Positions 36,245 through 46,252 of a stretch of DNA of 64,000 nt are shown here, in pieces. The stretch covers positions 124,001 through 188,000 of the forward strand of contig NZ_FOMW01000008.1 in NCBI RefSeq assembly GCF_900112755.1, read 5' to 3'. The stretch comes from Sulfitobacter brevis. GTDB lineage: Bacteria > Pseudomonadota > Alphaproteobacteria > Rhodobacterales > Rhodobacteraceae. Below the pieces are notes generated by a model, which made no database searches, had not been told where the DNA came from, and saw only the letters and a program-made list of their open reading frames with translations. Position numbers and translations under genes: made by a program. Each line of letters starts with the position of its first letter. Position 1 is the first letter of the stretch.

Positions 36245-36860
36245 TGGTGGCTTCCGTCGCGGCGCGCAGCTCTTCTTCCGAAACGCCATCCGCACATTCA
36301 ACGATCCGCAATCCGCCTTCAACCACATCGAGCACACCAAGATTGGTGATGATGCGGTCTACCACAGCTTTGCCCGTCAACGGCAGGGTGCATTCCTTCA
36401 GCAACTTGCTGTCGCCATGCTTGCTGGTGTGATCCATGACCACGATCACGCGGCCCACGCCCGCAACCAGATCCATCGCACCGCCCATACCTTTGACGAG
36501 CTTCCCCGGAATCATCCAGTTTGCCAAATCACCGTTCTGCGCCACTTCCATCGCACCAAGGATCGCCGCAGCGATCTTGCCGCCACGGATCATTCCAAAG
36601 GATGTCGCGGAATCGAAATAGGCCGTGCGGTTCAATTCGGTGATGGTCTGTTTGCCCGCATTGATCAGGTCAGGGTCTTCGTCACCTTCAATAGGGAAAG
36701 GGCCCATCCCCAACATCCCGTTCTCCGACTGCAGGGTAATATCCTTGTCGCCGACATAGTTCGCCACCAGCGTCGGAATACCGATGCCAAGGTTCACATA
36801 CATGCCGTCTTCAAGCTCTTGTGCCGCGCGTGCGGCCATCTGGTTGCGATCCCAAGCCAT
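36237..36860 (-). CDS. scoB: 3-oxoacid CoA-transferase subunit B
   Basis: Beta subunit of succinyl-CoA:3-ketoacid CoA transferase, which activates acetoacetate or a related 3-oxo acid with CoA from succinyl-CoA. The 207-residue protein has the catalytic glutamate in the SENGMLGMGPFP motif, the N-terminal GMYVNLGIGIPTLV, and GGAMDLVAGVGRVIVVMDHTSK. The ATG shares a base with the scoA stop (TAATG), so the two subunits are made in coupled fashion. Confidence 0.94.
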   Translation of the reverse strand: MAWDRNQMAARAAQELEDGMYVNLGIGIPTLVANYVGDKDITLQSENGMLGMGPFPIEGDEDPDLINAGKQTITELNRTAYFDSATSFGMIRGGKIAAAILGAMEVAQNGDLANWMIPGKLVKGMGGAMDLVAGVGRVIVVMDHTSKHGDSKLLKECTLPLTGKAVVDRIITNLGVLDVVEGGLRIVECADGVSEEELRAATEATIV

Positions 36861-37564
36861 TATGCGTCCTCCCGCTTGCGGGTTGTCCGCTGCTCGATAC
36901 GTTTCTCATGCGTGCCCTTGATGATCCGGTGCACATAGATGCCCGGCAGGTGGATTGCATCGCCGTCCAATTCGCCGCGCGGTACAATCTCTTCGACTTC
37001 GGCGATACAGATTTTGCCACACATTGCAGCGGGTGGATTGAAATTGCGCGCCGTCTTGCGGAACACGAGGTTGCCGGTATCATCGGCCTTCCACGCTTTT
37101 ACGATGCTCAGATCAGCGACGATCCCGCGCTCAAGGATGTAATCCTGACCGTCGAAGTTCTTCACTTCTTTACCTTCGGCGATCTGGGTGCCGACACCGG
37201 TTTTTGTGTAGAAACCGGGAATGCCACAACCGCCCGCGCGCATCCGCTCGGCCAAAGTGCCCTGCGGGGTGAACTCAAGCTCAAGCTCGCCGCTGAGGTA
37301 TTGGCGCATGAACTCGGCGTTTTCGCCCACATAAGACGAGATCATCTTTTTGACCTGCCGCGTTTGCAAAAGAATGCCAATGCCGAAATCATCGACGCCT
37401 GCATTGTTGGATGCGAAGGTCAGGTTCTTGGCCCCGCTCTCCTTGATCGCCTGCAAAAGTAGTTCTGGAATGCCGCAAAGGCCAAAGCCGCCCGCTGCGA
37501 TCAGCATCCCGTCAGAAAGGACACCCTCGAGCGCATCGGCGGCGGAATCATAGACTTTTTTCAT
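36860..37564 (-). CDS. scoA: 3-oxoacid CoA-transferase subunit A
   Basis: Alpha subunit of the same CoA transferase. I choose ATG 37564, with GGAGA upstream; the frame open to 37834 adds only unlikely sequence. The 234-residue product has the CoA-binding motif IAAGGFGLCGIPELLL, the segment NNAGVDDFGIG, and the C-terminal EVEEIVPRGELDGDAIHLPGIYV. Used in ketone-body, polyhydroxybutyrate or amino-acid breakdown. Confidence 0.94.
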   Translation of the reverse strand: MKKVYDSAADALEGVLSDGMLIAAGGFGLCGIPELLLQAIKESGAKNLTFASNNAGVDDFGIGILLQTRQVKKMISSYVGENAEFMRQYLSGELELEFTPQGTLAERMRAGGCGIPGFYTKTGVGTQIAEGKEVKNFDGQDYILERGIVADLSIVKAWKADDTGNLVFRKTARNFNPPAAMCGKICIAEVEEIVPRGELDGDAIHLPGIYVHRIIKGTHEKRIEQRTTRKREDA

Positions 37565-37781
37565 GAAAGTTCTCCGTACCTGTCGGGTACAGTTTCTGAC
37601 CCCCGACGTAGAGGAAGTCAATTGCATGCGCCTGCCAACGTCATCGACGTGCGAATGGGGCGAACGATCTCTGATCCGCCCCCGTATTCCTAGAACGCAA
37701 ATATTTCGAGAGTTCCGGGAGCAGAGCCCCCGTTCCAGTGCTTCAGTTATCCCAAGCCAGAATATTAACTGATGCCAGCCC

Positions 37782-38354
37782 TCAGATAATCCGAACCTGC
37801 GTGCCAATCGGCGCGATCTGGTAGAGCGATTCAACCATCCGGTTATACAGGCCGATACACCCGTCCGAGCTCTGACGCCCGATCTTGCGGGTATCGTGAG
37901 TGCCGTGAATCAAATAGGCGGGCCAGCTGAGGTACATCGCGTGGGTGCCAAGCGGATTATCAGGGCCGGGCGGCATATATTTCAGTGTTGGATCGCGCTC
38001 GACCATCGATTGGGTCGGCGTCCAGTCGGGGCCAACGCGTTTGCGCACGATTTTGGTATAGCCGCGCTTGGTCAGCTCGTCGGTGCGCGGCACGGAGGTC
38101 GGATAGATGTTATAGGTCTGGCCGTCCCCGCTCCAGAAATGCAGCGCGCGGCTGGTAGTGTCGGCGACAATCGCGGCCTTGCCCAATGTCTCGAAGTGGT
38201 CCTGCCATTTCTGGCTGGTAAAGCTTGTGGCGTTGCGGCGCACGCCCAGTACTTCATCAGATTCAGTAGATTGCGCGCGCAGGATCGCAGGGGCAAATGC
38301 GAATGCACCTGCGCCCACGATCAGCCCGCGTCGGGAAAATTTATGCTCTGCCAT
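37782..38354 (-). CDS. L,D-transpeptidase (YkuD family)
   Basis: Periplasmic cysteine transpeptidase that makes 3-3 crosslinks or anchors proteins in peptidoglycan. The ATG at 38354 has GGAG seven bases upstream. A twin-arginine-like signal (SRRGLIVGAGAFAFAPAILRA) starts near residue 6. The YkuD domain has the conserved histidine in IHGTHDTRKIG and the active-site motif SSDGCIGLYN with the nucleophile cysteine; the usual S-H-G-C is S-D-G-C here, a common variant. The 190-residue length is normal. Confidence 0.9.
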   Translation of the reverse strand: MAEHKFSRRGLIVGAGAFAFAPAILRAQSTESDEVLGVRRNATSFTSQKWQDHFETLGKAAIVADTTSRALHFWSGDGQTYNIYPTSVPRTDELTKRGYTKIVRKRVGPDWTPTQSMVERDPTLKYMPPGPDNPLGTHAMYLSWPAYLIHGTHDTRKIGRQSSDGCIGLYNRMVESLYQIAPIGTQVRII

Positions 38355-38456
38355 CAACTTGCTCCGCTTTTACGTGGTTATCTCCCCGAGGGGTCGCAAA
38401 CTTGGGCAAGTGATGCAAATCACATATTCATGATCTGAAATGTGATATTGTGATCG

Positions 38457-41123
38457 TCATTCTTCAGACTTTGCAGCAGGCTTTTTAGTTGCTGCCTTTT
38501 TAGCGGGGGCTTTCTTGGCAGGCGCCTTTTTAGCTGCCGCTTTCTTGGCAGGGGCTTTATTCGCCGCAGCCTTCTTCGGCGCGGCTTTCTTTGCTGCCTT
38601 ACGCTTGGCCGGAGATTTCGCCAGCTTTTCCTCAATCAACTCAACCGCGCGTTCCATTGTCAGGTCCGCAGGTTCAATCTCTTTCGGAATCGTCGCGTTG
38701 ACCTTTTCCCACTTCACGTAAGGGCCGTATTTGCCCTCCATGATATTGACCGCGCCGCCCATATCAGGGTGATCGCCCATTTCGCGGATCGGCGGGGCCG
38801 CTTTACCGCGCCCGCCACGGCTGGCGACCTTTTCGGCGAGCAGCTGCACTGCGCGGTTCATCCCGACGGAAAAAACCTCGTCCAGCCCCTCCAGGTTGGC
38901 ATTGGTGCCGCCACGGTCCGATGTGCTTTCGGCGTGTTTGATATAGGCGCCATAGCGCCCGATATTGGCCCAGACCATTACGCCGTCTTCGGGGTGCGGA
39001 CCAATCTCGCGGGGCAGGGACAACAGGCGCACGGCGGCCTCAAGCTCCAGCTCCTCGGCGGGCCATTCTTTCGGTACAGACTGGCGTGGCGGCTTTTTGT
39101 TTTCTTCCGTCATCGGGCCGCGCTGCACATAGGGGCCAAAGCGCCCTTTGAATACGCGGATCTCGTCTCCCATGTCCTCGCCGAGCAATTTGCCATCGGG
39201 CGAGATCGCACTGGCCTCGGCCTCAGGATCGGGTGGGCCGAAGGGGCGGGTATAGCGGCACTCGGGATAATTCGAGCAGCCGATAAAAGCACCACCCGAG
39301 CGTGCCGTGCGCATCGACAGCCGCCCTGCGCCGCAGTTCGGACAGAGACGCGGATCGCCACCATCTTCGGTGGCAGGGAATAGATGCGGCTCCAGCACCT
39401 CGTTGATCTTTTCCAAGACCTCGGTAATGCGCAAATCGGCTGTTTCGGCAATCGCCGCCGAGAAATCGCGCCAGAACCGGCTGAGCACGTCTTTGTAGTT
39501 GGCATCCGCCGCGCTGACCTTATCAAGCTGGTCTTCAAGATCGGCGGTGAAATCATAACCGACATAGCGGCGGAAATAGTTTTCAAGGAATGCCGTGACC
39601 AAACGCCCCTTGTCCTCGGGGATCAGGCGGTTGCCTTCCTTGCGGACATATTCGCGGTCCTGAATCGTTGTAACGATGCTGGCATAGGTCGAGGGGCGCC
39701 CGATGCCGAGTTCTTCCATCCGCTTGACCAGCGTCGCTTCTGTATAGCGCGGCGGCGGCTGGGTGAAATGCTGCTCGGGCGTGACGGCGCGTTTGTCCAT
39801 CTTGTCGTCTTTGCTGATCTGCGGCAGGCGCTTGTCGTCGTCATCCACCACATCATCGTCGCGGCCTTCCTCATAAACCTTGAGGAAACCGTCAAACAGT
39901 ACGACCTGTCCGGTGGCGCGCAAGCCGACCTGACCATCCTTCGCGCCGACCTCGACGGTGGTCCGCTCCATCCGTGCCGATTCCATCTGGCAGGCCAGCG
40001 TGCGCTTCCAGATCAGATCATAAAGCTTGGCCTGATCAGGCTCGAGCTTCAGTGACGCCGCATCGCGGGTCATCTCGGTCGGCCGGATACATTCGTGCGC
40101 TTCTTGCGCGTTCTTGGCTTTGTTTTTGTAAATGCGCGGCTGGTCGGGCACATAGTCAGCGCCAAACCGTTCCTTGATTGCATCGCGAGCCATGACCACG
40201 GCCTCGGGCGCCATATCGATGCCATCGGTCCGCATATAAGTGATGTGGCCCGCTTCATAAAGCCGCTGTGCGGTGCTCATGGTCTGGCGCGCACCCATGC
40301 CAAACTTGCGGCTGGCTTCTTGTTGCAGGGTCGAGGTCATAAATGGCGCCGAGGGATTGCGGCTGGCGGGTTTCGCCTCAACCGAGGTCACGCTCAGATC
40401 GCGGCTAGTGATCGCTTGCACAGCCATTTCGGCTTGCGTCTGGTTGCCCAAATCAAATTTATCGAGCTTTTTGCCCGCTAGCGTGACCAGCCGCGCTTCG
40501 AATTCCTGACCGCGCGGTGTGGCCAGCAGTACCTTGACCGACCAGTATTCACGGTTGCGGAACGCTTCGATCTCCATCTCGCGCTCGACGATGATGCGCA
40601 GGGTGACCGATTGCACGCGCCCGGCGGATTTTGCACCCGGCAGCTTGCGCCACAGCACGGGGCTGAGGTTGAAGCCCACCAGATAATCGAGCGCGCGGCG
40701 GGCCAGATAGGCCTCCACCAGCGGCATGTCGACTTGGCGCGGGTTCTTCATCGCTTCGGTCACGGCGTTTTTGGTGATCGCATTGAACACCACGCGGCTC
40801 ACCGGCGTGTCTTTCTTGATCGATTTGCGCTTGGTCAGGGCTTCCTGCAAATGCCAGCTGATCGCTTCACCTTCGCGGTCAGGGTCAGTCGCGAGGATCA
40901 GTTCGTTGTCTTTCGCCAGCGCATCGGCGATGGCTTTGACGTGTTTTTTACTGTCGCTCGCGATCTCCCAGAGCATTTCGAAATCGCGCTCGGGATCGAC
41001 GGAGCCATCTTTGGGTGGCAGGTCGCGGACATGACCGTAGGAGGCCAAAACGGTATAATTGTCCCCAAGATATTTATTGATCGTCTTTGCCTTGGCGGGC
41101 GATTCGACTACAACAACTGGCAT
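38457..41123 (-). CDS. topA: DNA topoisomerase I
   Basis: Type IA topoisomerase that relaxes negative supercoils. The 888 residues begin with the Toprim domain (MPVVVVESPAKAKTINKYLG, then TDPDREGEAISWHL for metal binding). The active-site tyrosine is in AGHITYMRTDG. A four-cysteine zinc finger (LCPNCGAGRLSMR... GCSNYPECRY) and two further topoisomerase C-terminal repeats follow. The last 45 residues are a lysine/alanine/proline tail of AAKKAPAKK-type repeats, histone H1-like, commonly found in alphaproteobacterial TopA and likely to bind DNA nonspecifically. Confidence 0.96.
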   Translation of the reverse strand: MPVVVVESPAKAKTINKYLGDNYTVLASYGHVRDLPPKDGSVDPERDFEMLWEIASDSKKHVKAIADALAKDNELILATDPDREGEAISWHLQEALTKRKSIKKDTPVSRVVFNAITKNAVTEAMKNPRQVDMPLVEAYLARRALDYLVGFNLSPVLWRKLPGAKSAGRVQSVTLRIIVEREMEIEAFRNREYWSVKVLLATPRGQEFEARLVTLAGKKLDKFDLGNQTQAEMAVQAITSRDLSVTSVEAKPASRNPSAPFMTSTLQQEASRKFGMGARQTMSTAQRLYEAGHITYMRTDGIDMAPEAVVMARDAIKERFGADYVPDQPRIYKNKAKNAQEAHECIRPTEMTRDAASLKLEPDQAKLYDLIWKRTLACQMESARMERTTVEVGAKDGQVGLRATGQVVLFDGFLKVYEEGRDDDVVDDDDKRLPQISKDDKMDKRAVTPEQHFTQPPPRYTEATLVKRMEELGIGRPSTYASIVTTIQDREYVRKEGNRLIPEDKGRLVTAFLENYFRRYVGYDFTADLEDQLDKVSAADANYKDVLSRFWRDFSAAIAETADLRITEVLEKINEVLEPHLFPATEDGGDPRLCPNCGAGRLSMRTARSGGAFIGCSNYPECRYTRPFGPPDPEAEASAISPDGKLLGEDMGDEIRVFKGRFGPYVQRGPMTEENKKPPRQSVPKEWPAEELELEAAVRLLSLPREIGPHPEDGVMVWANIGRYGAYIKHAESTSDRGGTNANLEGLDEVFSVGMNRAVQLLAEKVASRGGRGKAAPPIREMGDHPDMGGAVNIMEGKYGPYVKWEKVNATIPKEIEPADLTMERAVELIEEKLAKSPAKRKAAKKAAPKKAAANKAPAKKAAAKKAPAKKAPAKKAATKKPAAKSEE

Positions 41124-41354
41124 AGAAAATAAGACCTTACTAAAATGGGGCAGGCAGTTCGTGCGGTGTCACATGTGGGATGGTGGCGGTGATTGTCAAT
41201 GCATCAGACGCGCCGCCGGGCTGTTGGTGCATCTTGTCAGCCCCCTGCAATGGCCCGAAAGCGGCCTTTTAGAAACGGTATCTGGCACCCGTTTGGCGGG
41301 TGGTGAGCAGGCCACCGACATGGACAGATGCGACGACAGTACAGGAGAGGAGTG

Positions 41355-42523
41355 TTAAATAGTGCGGGTCAGTAGGCCGCCCGGGCGGCGGATTACGTGG
41401 CCCTCAAGCTCCAGATCCATTAACGCGGGGGCAACTTCGGCCGCTGGCGCGCGCAGATCCCGGATCAATTGGTCCTCCGCTATAGGAGAGGCACCGAGCA
41501 GTGACAGTATTCGTTTGTGAAGGTCCGCGAGTGAGCGTGGTTTGGGAGAGGGCGTGGCAGTAGGCGTAGCAGCAGGCATGGCTGCGCCGCGTGATTGTGC
41601 GCGCGCTTGCGGATGTGTTTCCCCCTCAGTCCCGATAACCTCCAGCACATCGCGTGCCGTACGGACCAGCATTGCCCCGTCGCGGATCAGCATATTGCAG
41701 CCTGAGGACCGCGCATCCAGCGGATGTCCCGGAACTGCCATCACTTCGCGGCCCTGATCCAGCGCGTCGCGGGCAGTGATCAGGCTGCCGGACCGCGCTG
41801 CCGCCTCAATGACAATGGTGGCGCGGCTGAGGCCGGAGATGATCCTGTTGCGGCGCGGGAAATGTCGTGCTGTTGGTTGCAGACCCATCGGTTGCTCCGA
41901 AAGGCGCAGGCCCTGTTCCGCGATCTGATGTGCCAGAACGGTGTTTTCAACCGGATACATTACGTCAACGCCGCCAGCTTGTATCGCAATGGTGCCCGTA
42001 TCCAGCGCCGCCAGATGCGCGGCGGCATCAATGCCGCGTGCCAAGCCCGAGACAACGACCATTCCAGCCGTTCCCAAATCGCTCGCCAGCGACCGCGCCA
42101 TACGCATTCCTAACGAGGAAGCATTGCGCGCCCCGACCAGCGAGATCATTGGCCGCGTCAGCAGCGCCGTATTTCCAATGGCCCACAAAAAGGGCGGGGC
42201 ATCATCGAGTTCGGACAGGATCTCGGGTAGGGGGCTTCGCCGCGCAACAGTAATTTCGCACCAGCGGCCCGCGCGGACCTTAATTCCGCGTGAATAACCC
42301 CCTCGGGGCAGGCCTTGTAACCGGAGACACCCGCCGCCTGTGCCACTTGCGGCAATGCACGCAAGGCCTCGCGGGCTGAGCCGTGCTCTGACAGCAGCCT
42401 GTTGAAGGTCACAATACCCACACGGTTGGATCGCAACAGGCGGAGACGGGCAAACTGTTCGTCTTCCGGGGTGGGTGGGATTGGGGGGTGATTGGAAGAA
42501 GGATGTAGGTCCTTGTCAGTCAC
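41355..42523 (-). pseudogene. dprA: DNA-processing protein DprA, frameshifted
   Basis: DprA loads RecA on incoming DNA in natural transformation. From GTG 42523 (GGAG seven bases upstream) the first frame gives the N-terminal SAM-like domain and runs to GAKLLLRGEAPYP. At about 42225-42235 the frame breaks: the family continuation EILSELDDAPPFLWAIGNTALL is in the frame that runs to the stop at 41355. That second part has the Rossmann-like DprA core (SLVGARNASSLG, VVSGLARGIDAAAH, GGVDVMYP, FPRRNRIISGLS) and a C-terminal winged helix. One missing C in the CCCCCTACCCGAG context explains it, and restoring it gives 389 residues. It could be a sequencing error in a C run or a real loss. Confidence 0.82.
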
Positions 42524-42620
42524 GCCCTGTCTCCGCCTGGTGCAGAATCAGGTATAGAAGTTGTTGGTTAACAAGACCTGAACAATTTCAGGACAATTTA
42601 CATGTCCCTCAAGCCGCTGG

Positions 42621-44042
42621 TCACGCCGCAGCTCCTCCGACCGTCAATCCGCCAATCATCAAGGTTGGCTGACCGACGCCCACGGGCACCCACTGGCCTT
42701 GCTTGCCGCAATTGCCCATGCCGGGGTCAAGGGCCGGATCATTACCGATGGCGCGGATTTGCTGCAACGCAGTCGCGCCGTCACCGATCAATGTCGCCCC
42801 TTTGACGGGGGCGCCGACCACACCATTCTGCACGCGGTAGGCTTCGGTGCAGGAGAACACGAACTTGCCGTTGGTGATATCCACCTGACCGCCGCCAAAG
42901 CCCACGGCATAGATGCCATCCTTCAGCCCCGCTACAATGTCGCCGGGTGCGGTATCGCCGCCCAACATATAGGTATTGGTCATCCGCGGCATCGGAATAT
43001 GCGCATAGGACTGCCGCCGCCCGTTGCCAGTGCTTTCAACGCCCATCAGGCGGGCGTTCTGACGGTCCTGCATATAGCCGACCAACACGCCGTCTTCGAT
43101 CAGTACATTGCGGCGCGAAGCGGTGCCTTCGTCGTCCACCATGATCGAGCCGCGCCGGTCGGGGATCGTGCCATCATCCAGCACAGTCACGCCTTTAGCG
43201 GCGATCTGTTGGCCCATCAATCCGGCAAAAGCACTGGAGCCCTTGCGGTTGAAATCACCCTCTAGCCCGTGGCCAATGGCCTCGTGCAGCAAAATGCCGG
43301 GCCAGCCGGGGCCAAGTACCACGTCCATCACGCCCGCAGGGGCAGGCACAGCGTCGAGGTTTACCAGCGCGATGCGCAGCGCCTCACGCACCTTGCCTTG
43401 CCAGTGTTCGGGCGCCAGCATGCCATCAAGTGCGATGCGGCCGCCGCCGCCCACACCACCGCTTTCACGGCGTCCGTCCTGCTCGACGATGACCGAGACA
43501 TTCACCCGCGTCATGGGGCGGATATCGCGGACCGAGCCGCCTTCGGGGCGGAGTATCTCGATCTCCTGCAGGCTCGCGGCGATGGTCGCGCTGACCTGCA
43601 CCACCCGTTTGTCCAAGGCCCGCGCAAAATCGTCGATCTCGCGCAGGGTCTCGACCTTGACGCCAAAGGCAGCCCCGGCAATCGGGTCCTGATCACTGTA
43701 AAGCCTGACATTGGTGCCCTTGGGCGCATCCGCCCATGTGCCGCCGCCATCGCCCACGGCGAGGCGCGCGGTTTCGCTGGCACGGCGCAGGGCGGCCTCA
43801 GAGATTTCGGTGGAGTGGGCGTAACCCGCGACCTCGCCCCGCACAGCGCGCAGCCCGAACCCTTCTGAGGCGTCATAGCTCGCATTTTTAATGCGTCCGT
43901 CATCAAAAGTCAGCGCTTCTGAGCGGTGACGCTCGAAAAACAACTCGCCATCGTCGGCTCCGGCGACGGCATCGCGCAGGATGCGCAGGGCGCTGTCACG
44001 GTCCAGATTTGTGCCCAAAGGGGCAAAGGCGCTGCTGCTCAT
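42621..44042 (-). CDS. tldD: Metalloprotease TldD
   Basis: Zinc protease that with TldE/PmbA degrades unfolded peptides and matures some modified peptides. The 473-residue protein has the HEAIGHGLEGDF metal motif and the usual TldD/PmbA fold blocks (FTSCTEAYR-like segment FVFSCTEAYRVQNG and GNCGKQGQWVPVGVGQP). A partner gene is not in the window. The gene is divergent from the cytochrome oxidase block with a 183-base gap. Confidence 0.94.
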   Translation of the reverse strand: MSSSAFAPLGTNLDRDSALRILRDAVAGADDGELFFERHRSEALTFDDGRIKNASYDASEGFGLRAVRGEVAGYAHSTEISEAALRRASETARLAVGDGGGTWADAPKGTNVRLYSDQDPIAGAAFGVKVETLREIDDFARALDKRVVQVSATIAASLQEIEILRPEGGSVRDIRPMTRVNVSVIVEQDGRRESGGVGGGGRIALDGMLAPEHWQGKVREALRIALVNLDAVPAPAGVMDVVLGPGWPGILLHEAIGHGLEGDFNRKGSSAFAGLMGQQIAAKGVTVLDDGTIPDRRGSIMVDDEGTASRRNVLIEDGVLVGYMQDRQNARLMGVESTGNGRRQSYAHIPMPRMTNTYMLGGDTAPGDIVAGLKDGIYAVGFGGGQVDITNGKFVFSCTEAYRVQNGVVGAPVKGATLIGDGATALQQIRAIGNDPALDPGMGNCGKQGQWVPVGVGQPTLMIGGLTVGGAAA

Positions 44043-44225
44043 CGTAATAATACCTCATCTTGATGCCACAAAATCGCGTGTCGCGTCTGTTTGACGCAAC
44101 CGGATGGCTTTATCTTGTGATCAGAATATGATTGTAAGCAGACAGGAATTCAACGGCAGGCTACGCCGCGCGCACCGCCAACGCCGAATCGTAAACAGGC
44201 TTTGGTCACAAGATCAGGACGACAC

Positions 44226-45149
44226 ATGAAAAAACTTCTCTCCCTTAGCGGTCTGATGACCGGACTTGCGGCACTGCCGGTCATGGCGCAGGAAAATCTG
44301 CGGATCGACGGGCTTGAAACGGTCGGCAGACCGATTGACGGCAAAATGGGCTTCCAGCCCGCCGTGACGCGCGTCGCCCAAGACATCCACGATCTGGACT
44401 ATCTGCTTTTGGTGGTTTGCACCGTGATCACCCTGTTCGTGACCGGTTTGATCCTCTGGATCGTCGTTCGCTATAACAAGAAGCGCAACCCGACTGCTGC
44501 TGCCTTTACCCACCACACCCCGATCGAGATTGCATGGACGCTTGTTCCGATCCTGATCCTGCTGCTGATCGGTGCCTATTCGCTGCCGATCCTGTTCCGC
44601 CAGCAAGAGATTCCGACGGCTGACATCACGATCAAAGCGACAGGCAACCAGTGGTACTGGACCCATGAATATGTCGACGAAGGCTTTGGCTTTGACAGCT
44701 ACATGATCGGCGCACCTGCCACGATGACCGCCGAAGACGAAGAGGCCGGCGGCGTTGCCCATGTCTTAAACGACGCGATGGTCGCCAAGCTTGAGCGAGC
44801 CGGCTACGCCCGCGAAGACTTCCTGCTGGCCACCGATACCTCCGTTGTTCTGCCTGTAGGCAAGACAGTGGTCGTGCAGGTGACCGGTGCCGATGTGATC
44901 CACGCTTGGACGATCCCCGCTTTCGGCGTCAAACAAGACGCGGTTCCCGGTCGTCTGGCAGAGTTGTGGTTCAAGCCCGAGCGTGAAGGCGTGTACTACG
45001 GCCAGTGCTCCGAGCTTTGCGGTCAGGCACACGCCTATATGCCGATCACTGTGAAAGTCGTCTCCGAAGAGGCCTATGCCGAATGGCTGGGCAAGGCGAA
45101 GGCCGAATACGCAGGTATCGACCAGCCGCTAACGGTTGCGTCCAAGTAA
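44226..45149 (+). CDS. ctaC: Cytochrome c oxidase subunit II
   Basis: Copper-A subunit of the aa3-type oxidase. I choose ATG 44226 (AGGACGAC upstream). The 307-residue precursor has a signal peptide (MKKLLSLSGLMTGLAALPVMA), two membrane helices (about residues 60-82 and 103-125) and a periplasmic cupredoxin domain. The CuA ligands are in GQCSELCGQAHAYM, and the aromatic patch QWYWTHEY passes electrons from cytochrome c. Subunit I (ctaD) is not in the window. Confidence 0.96.
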   Translation: MKKLLSLSGLMTGLAALPVMAQENLRIDGLETVGRPIDGKMGFQPAVTRVAQDIHDLDYLLLVVCTVITLFVTGLILWIVVRYNKKRNPTAAAFTHHTPIEIAWTLVPILILLLIGAYSLPILFRQQEIPTADITIKATGNQWYWTHEYVDEGFGFDSYMIGAPATMTAEDEEAGGVAHVLNDAMVAKLERAGYAREDFLLATDTSVVLPVGKTVVVQVTGADVIHAWTIPAFGVKQDAVPGRLAELWFKPEREGVYYGQCSELCGQAHAYMPITVKVVSEEAYAEWLGKAKAEYAGIDQPLTVASK

Positions 45150-45159
45150 TCTTCGTGGA

Positions 45160-45191
45160 CCGAAGGGCAGGGCGCTTTGCCCGCCCTTCGG
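45160..45191 (+). other. Strong hairpin between ctaC and ctaB
   Basis: CCGAAGGGC (45160-45168) pairs with GCCCTTCGG (45183-45191), with an inner GGGC/GCCC stem. No T-tract follows, so it is not a classical terminator. It may protect the ctaC message or slow readthrough, giving more subunit II than assembly factors. Confidence 0.6.
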
Positions 45192-45298
45192 ATCACAAAG
45201 CCGAACACTGTCGCGGGGGGACCCCCTCGCGCCTAGCCTTTTGAAAGCTTCGCAAGGTGGACGATCTGTCTGCTCCAGAAACAAAGCGAGGGTGCGGG

Positions 45299-46252
45299 AT
45301 GACCGACATCACTAATACACCAGCAATGGAATACGAGGCACAGTTGGGGGATTATTTCGCCCTGCTAAAGCCGCGCGTGATGTCACTGGTGGTGTTCACC
45401 GCACTCGTCGGCATGTTGGCGGCCCCCGTGGGCGTGCATCCCGTCGTTGGTTTTGCATCGATTTTGTTTATCGCCATCGGGGCTGGCGCCTCGGGCGCGC
45501 TTAATATGTGGTGGGACGCTGATATCGACGCGATCATGCGCCGCACGCAAAGTCGTCCGATCCCCTCGGGCCGCGTCCAACCCGGTGAGGCGCTGGCACT
45601 CGGTGTGGCACTTTCCGGTATGGCGGTGGTGATGCTCGGACTGGCGGCTAACCTGCTGGCTGCTGGGATGTTGTTATTTACCATTCTGTTTTATGCCGTG
45701 TTCTATTCCATGTGGCTTAAGCGTGCGACCCCACAGAACATCGTCATCGGTGGCGCCGCCGGTGCCTTCCCGCCGGTGATCGGCTGGATCGTGGCAACGG
45801 GCAGCTTTTCTGTCGAAGCATGGCTGATGTTCGCGCTGATCTTCATGTGGACCCCGCCGCACTTCTGGGCGCTGGCACTGTTCATGCGCTCTGACTACGA
45901 CGATGCAGGTGTGCCGATGCTGACCGTGACCCACGGTCGCCCCGCTACCCGCCGCCATATCCTTGCCTATACCGTTTTGCTGGTAGTCCTTGCTGTCGGC
46001 ACTGCCTTTTCCGCGATTGGCGGCTGGGTCTATCTGGCGACCGCGCTGGTGCTCAACGCGCTCTTCCTGCTCGGTGCCTACCGGATCTGGCAACGCGACG
46101 AGGTTGATGCCGAGGCCGACAACTATGCAGTTGAGCGCAAGTTCTTCCGCCTGTCACTCTATTACCTGTTCCTGCATTTCGGCGCGATCCTGATCGAAGG
46201 CAGCCTGCGGGCATGGGGCATCAGCGCGCCGCTTTCACTGGGGTGGTTCTGA
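45299..46252 (+). CDS. ctaB: Protoheme IX farnesyltransferase (heme O synthase)
   Basis: Makes heme O from heme B for the oxidase; UbiA-family membrane enzyme. The ATG at 45299 has GAGGG six bases upstream; a GTG at 45257 is less likely. The 317-residue protein has about nine membrane helices and the two aspartate motifs NMWWDADIDAIMRRTQSRP and RSDYDDAGVPML that bind the farnesyl diphosphate magnesium. The stop shares a base with the next start (TGATG). Confidence 0.95.
   Translation: MTDITNTPAMEYEAQLGDYFALLKPRVMSLVVFTALVGMLAAPVGVHPVVGFASILFIAIGAGASGALNMWWDADIDAIMRRTQSRPIPSGRVQPGEALALGVALSGMAVVMLGLAANLLAAGMLLFTILFYAVFYSMWLKRATPQNIVIGGAAGAFPPVIGWIVATGSFSVEAWLMFALIFMWTPPHFWALALFMRSDYDDAGVPMLTVTHGRPATRRHILAYTVLLVVLAVGTAFSAIGGWVYLATALVLNALFLLGAYRIWQRDEVDAEADNYAVERKFFRLSLYYLFLHFGAILIEGSLRAWGISAPLSLGWF

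Noticed and set aside
36204-36938. Plus-strand frames over scoA and scoB
   Set aside because: Antisense shadows; the minus-strand CoA-transferase subunits have complete motifs and coupled starts.
38457-38600. A repeat or CRISPR-like array
   Set aside because: The periodic GCC/GGC-rich sequence encodes the lysine/alanine tail of TopA in frame; there are no spacers.
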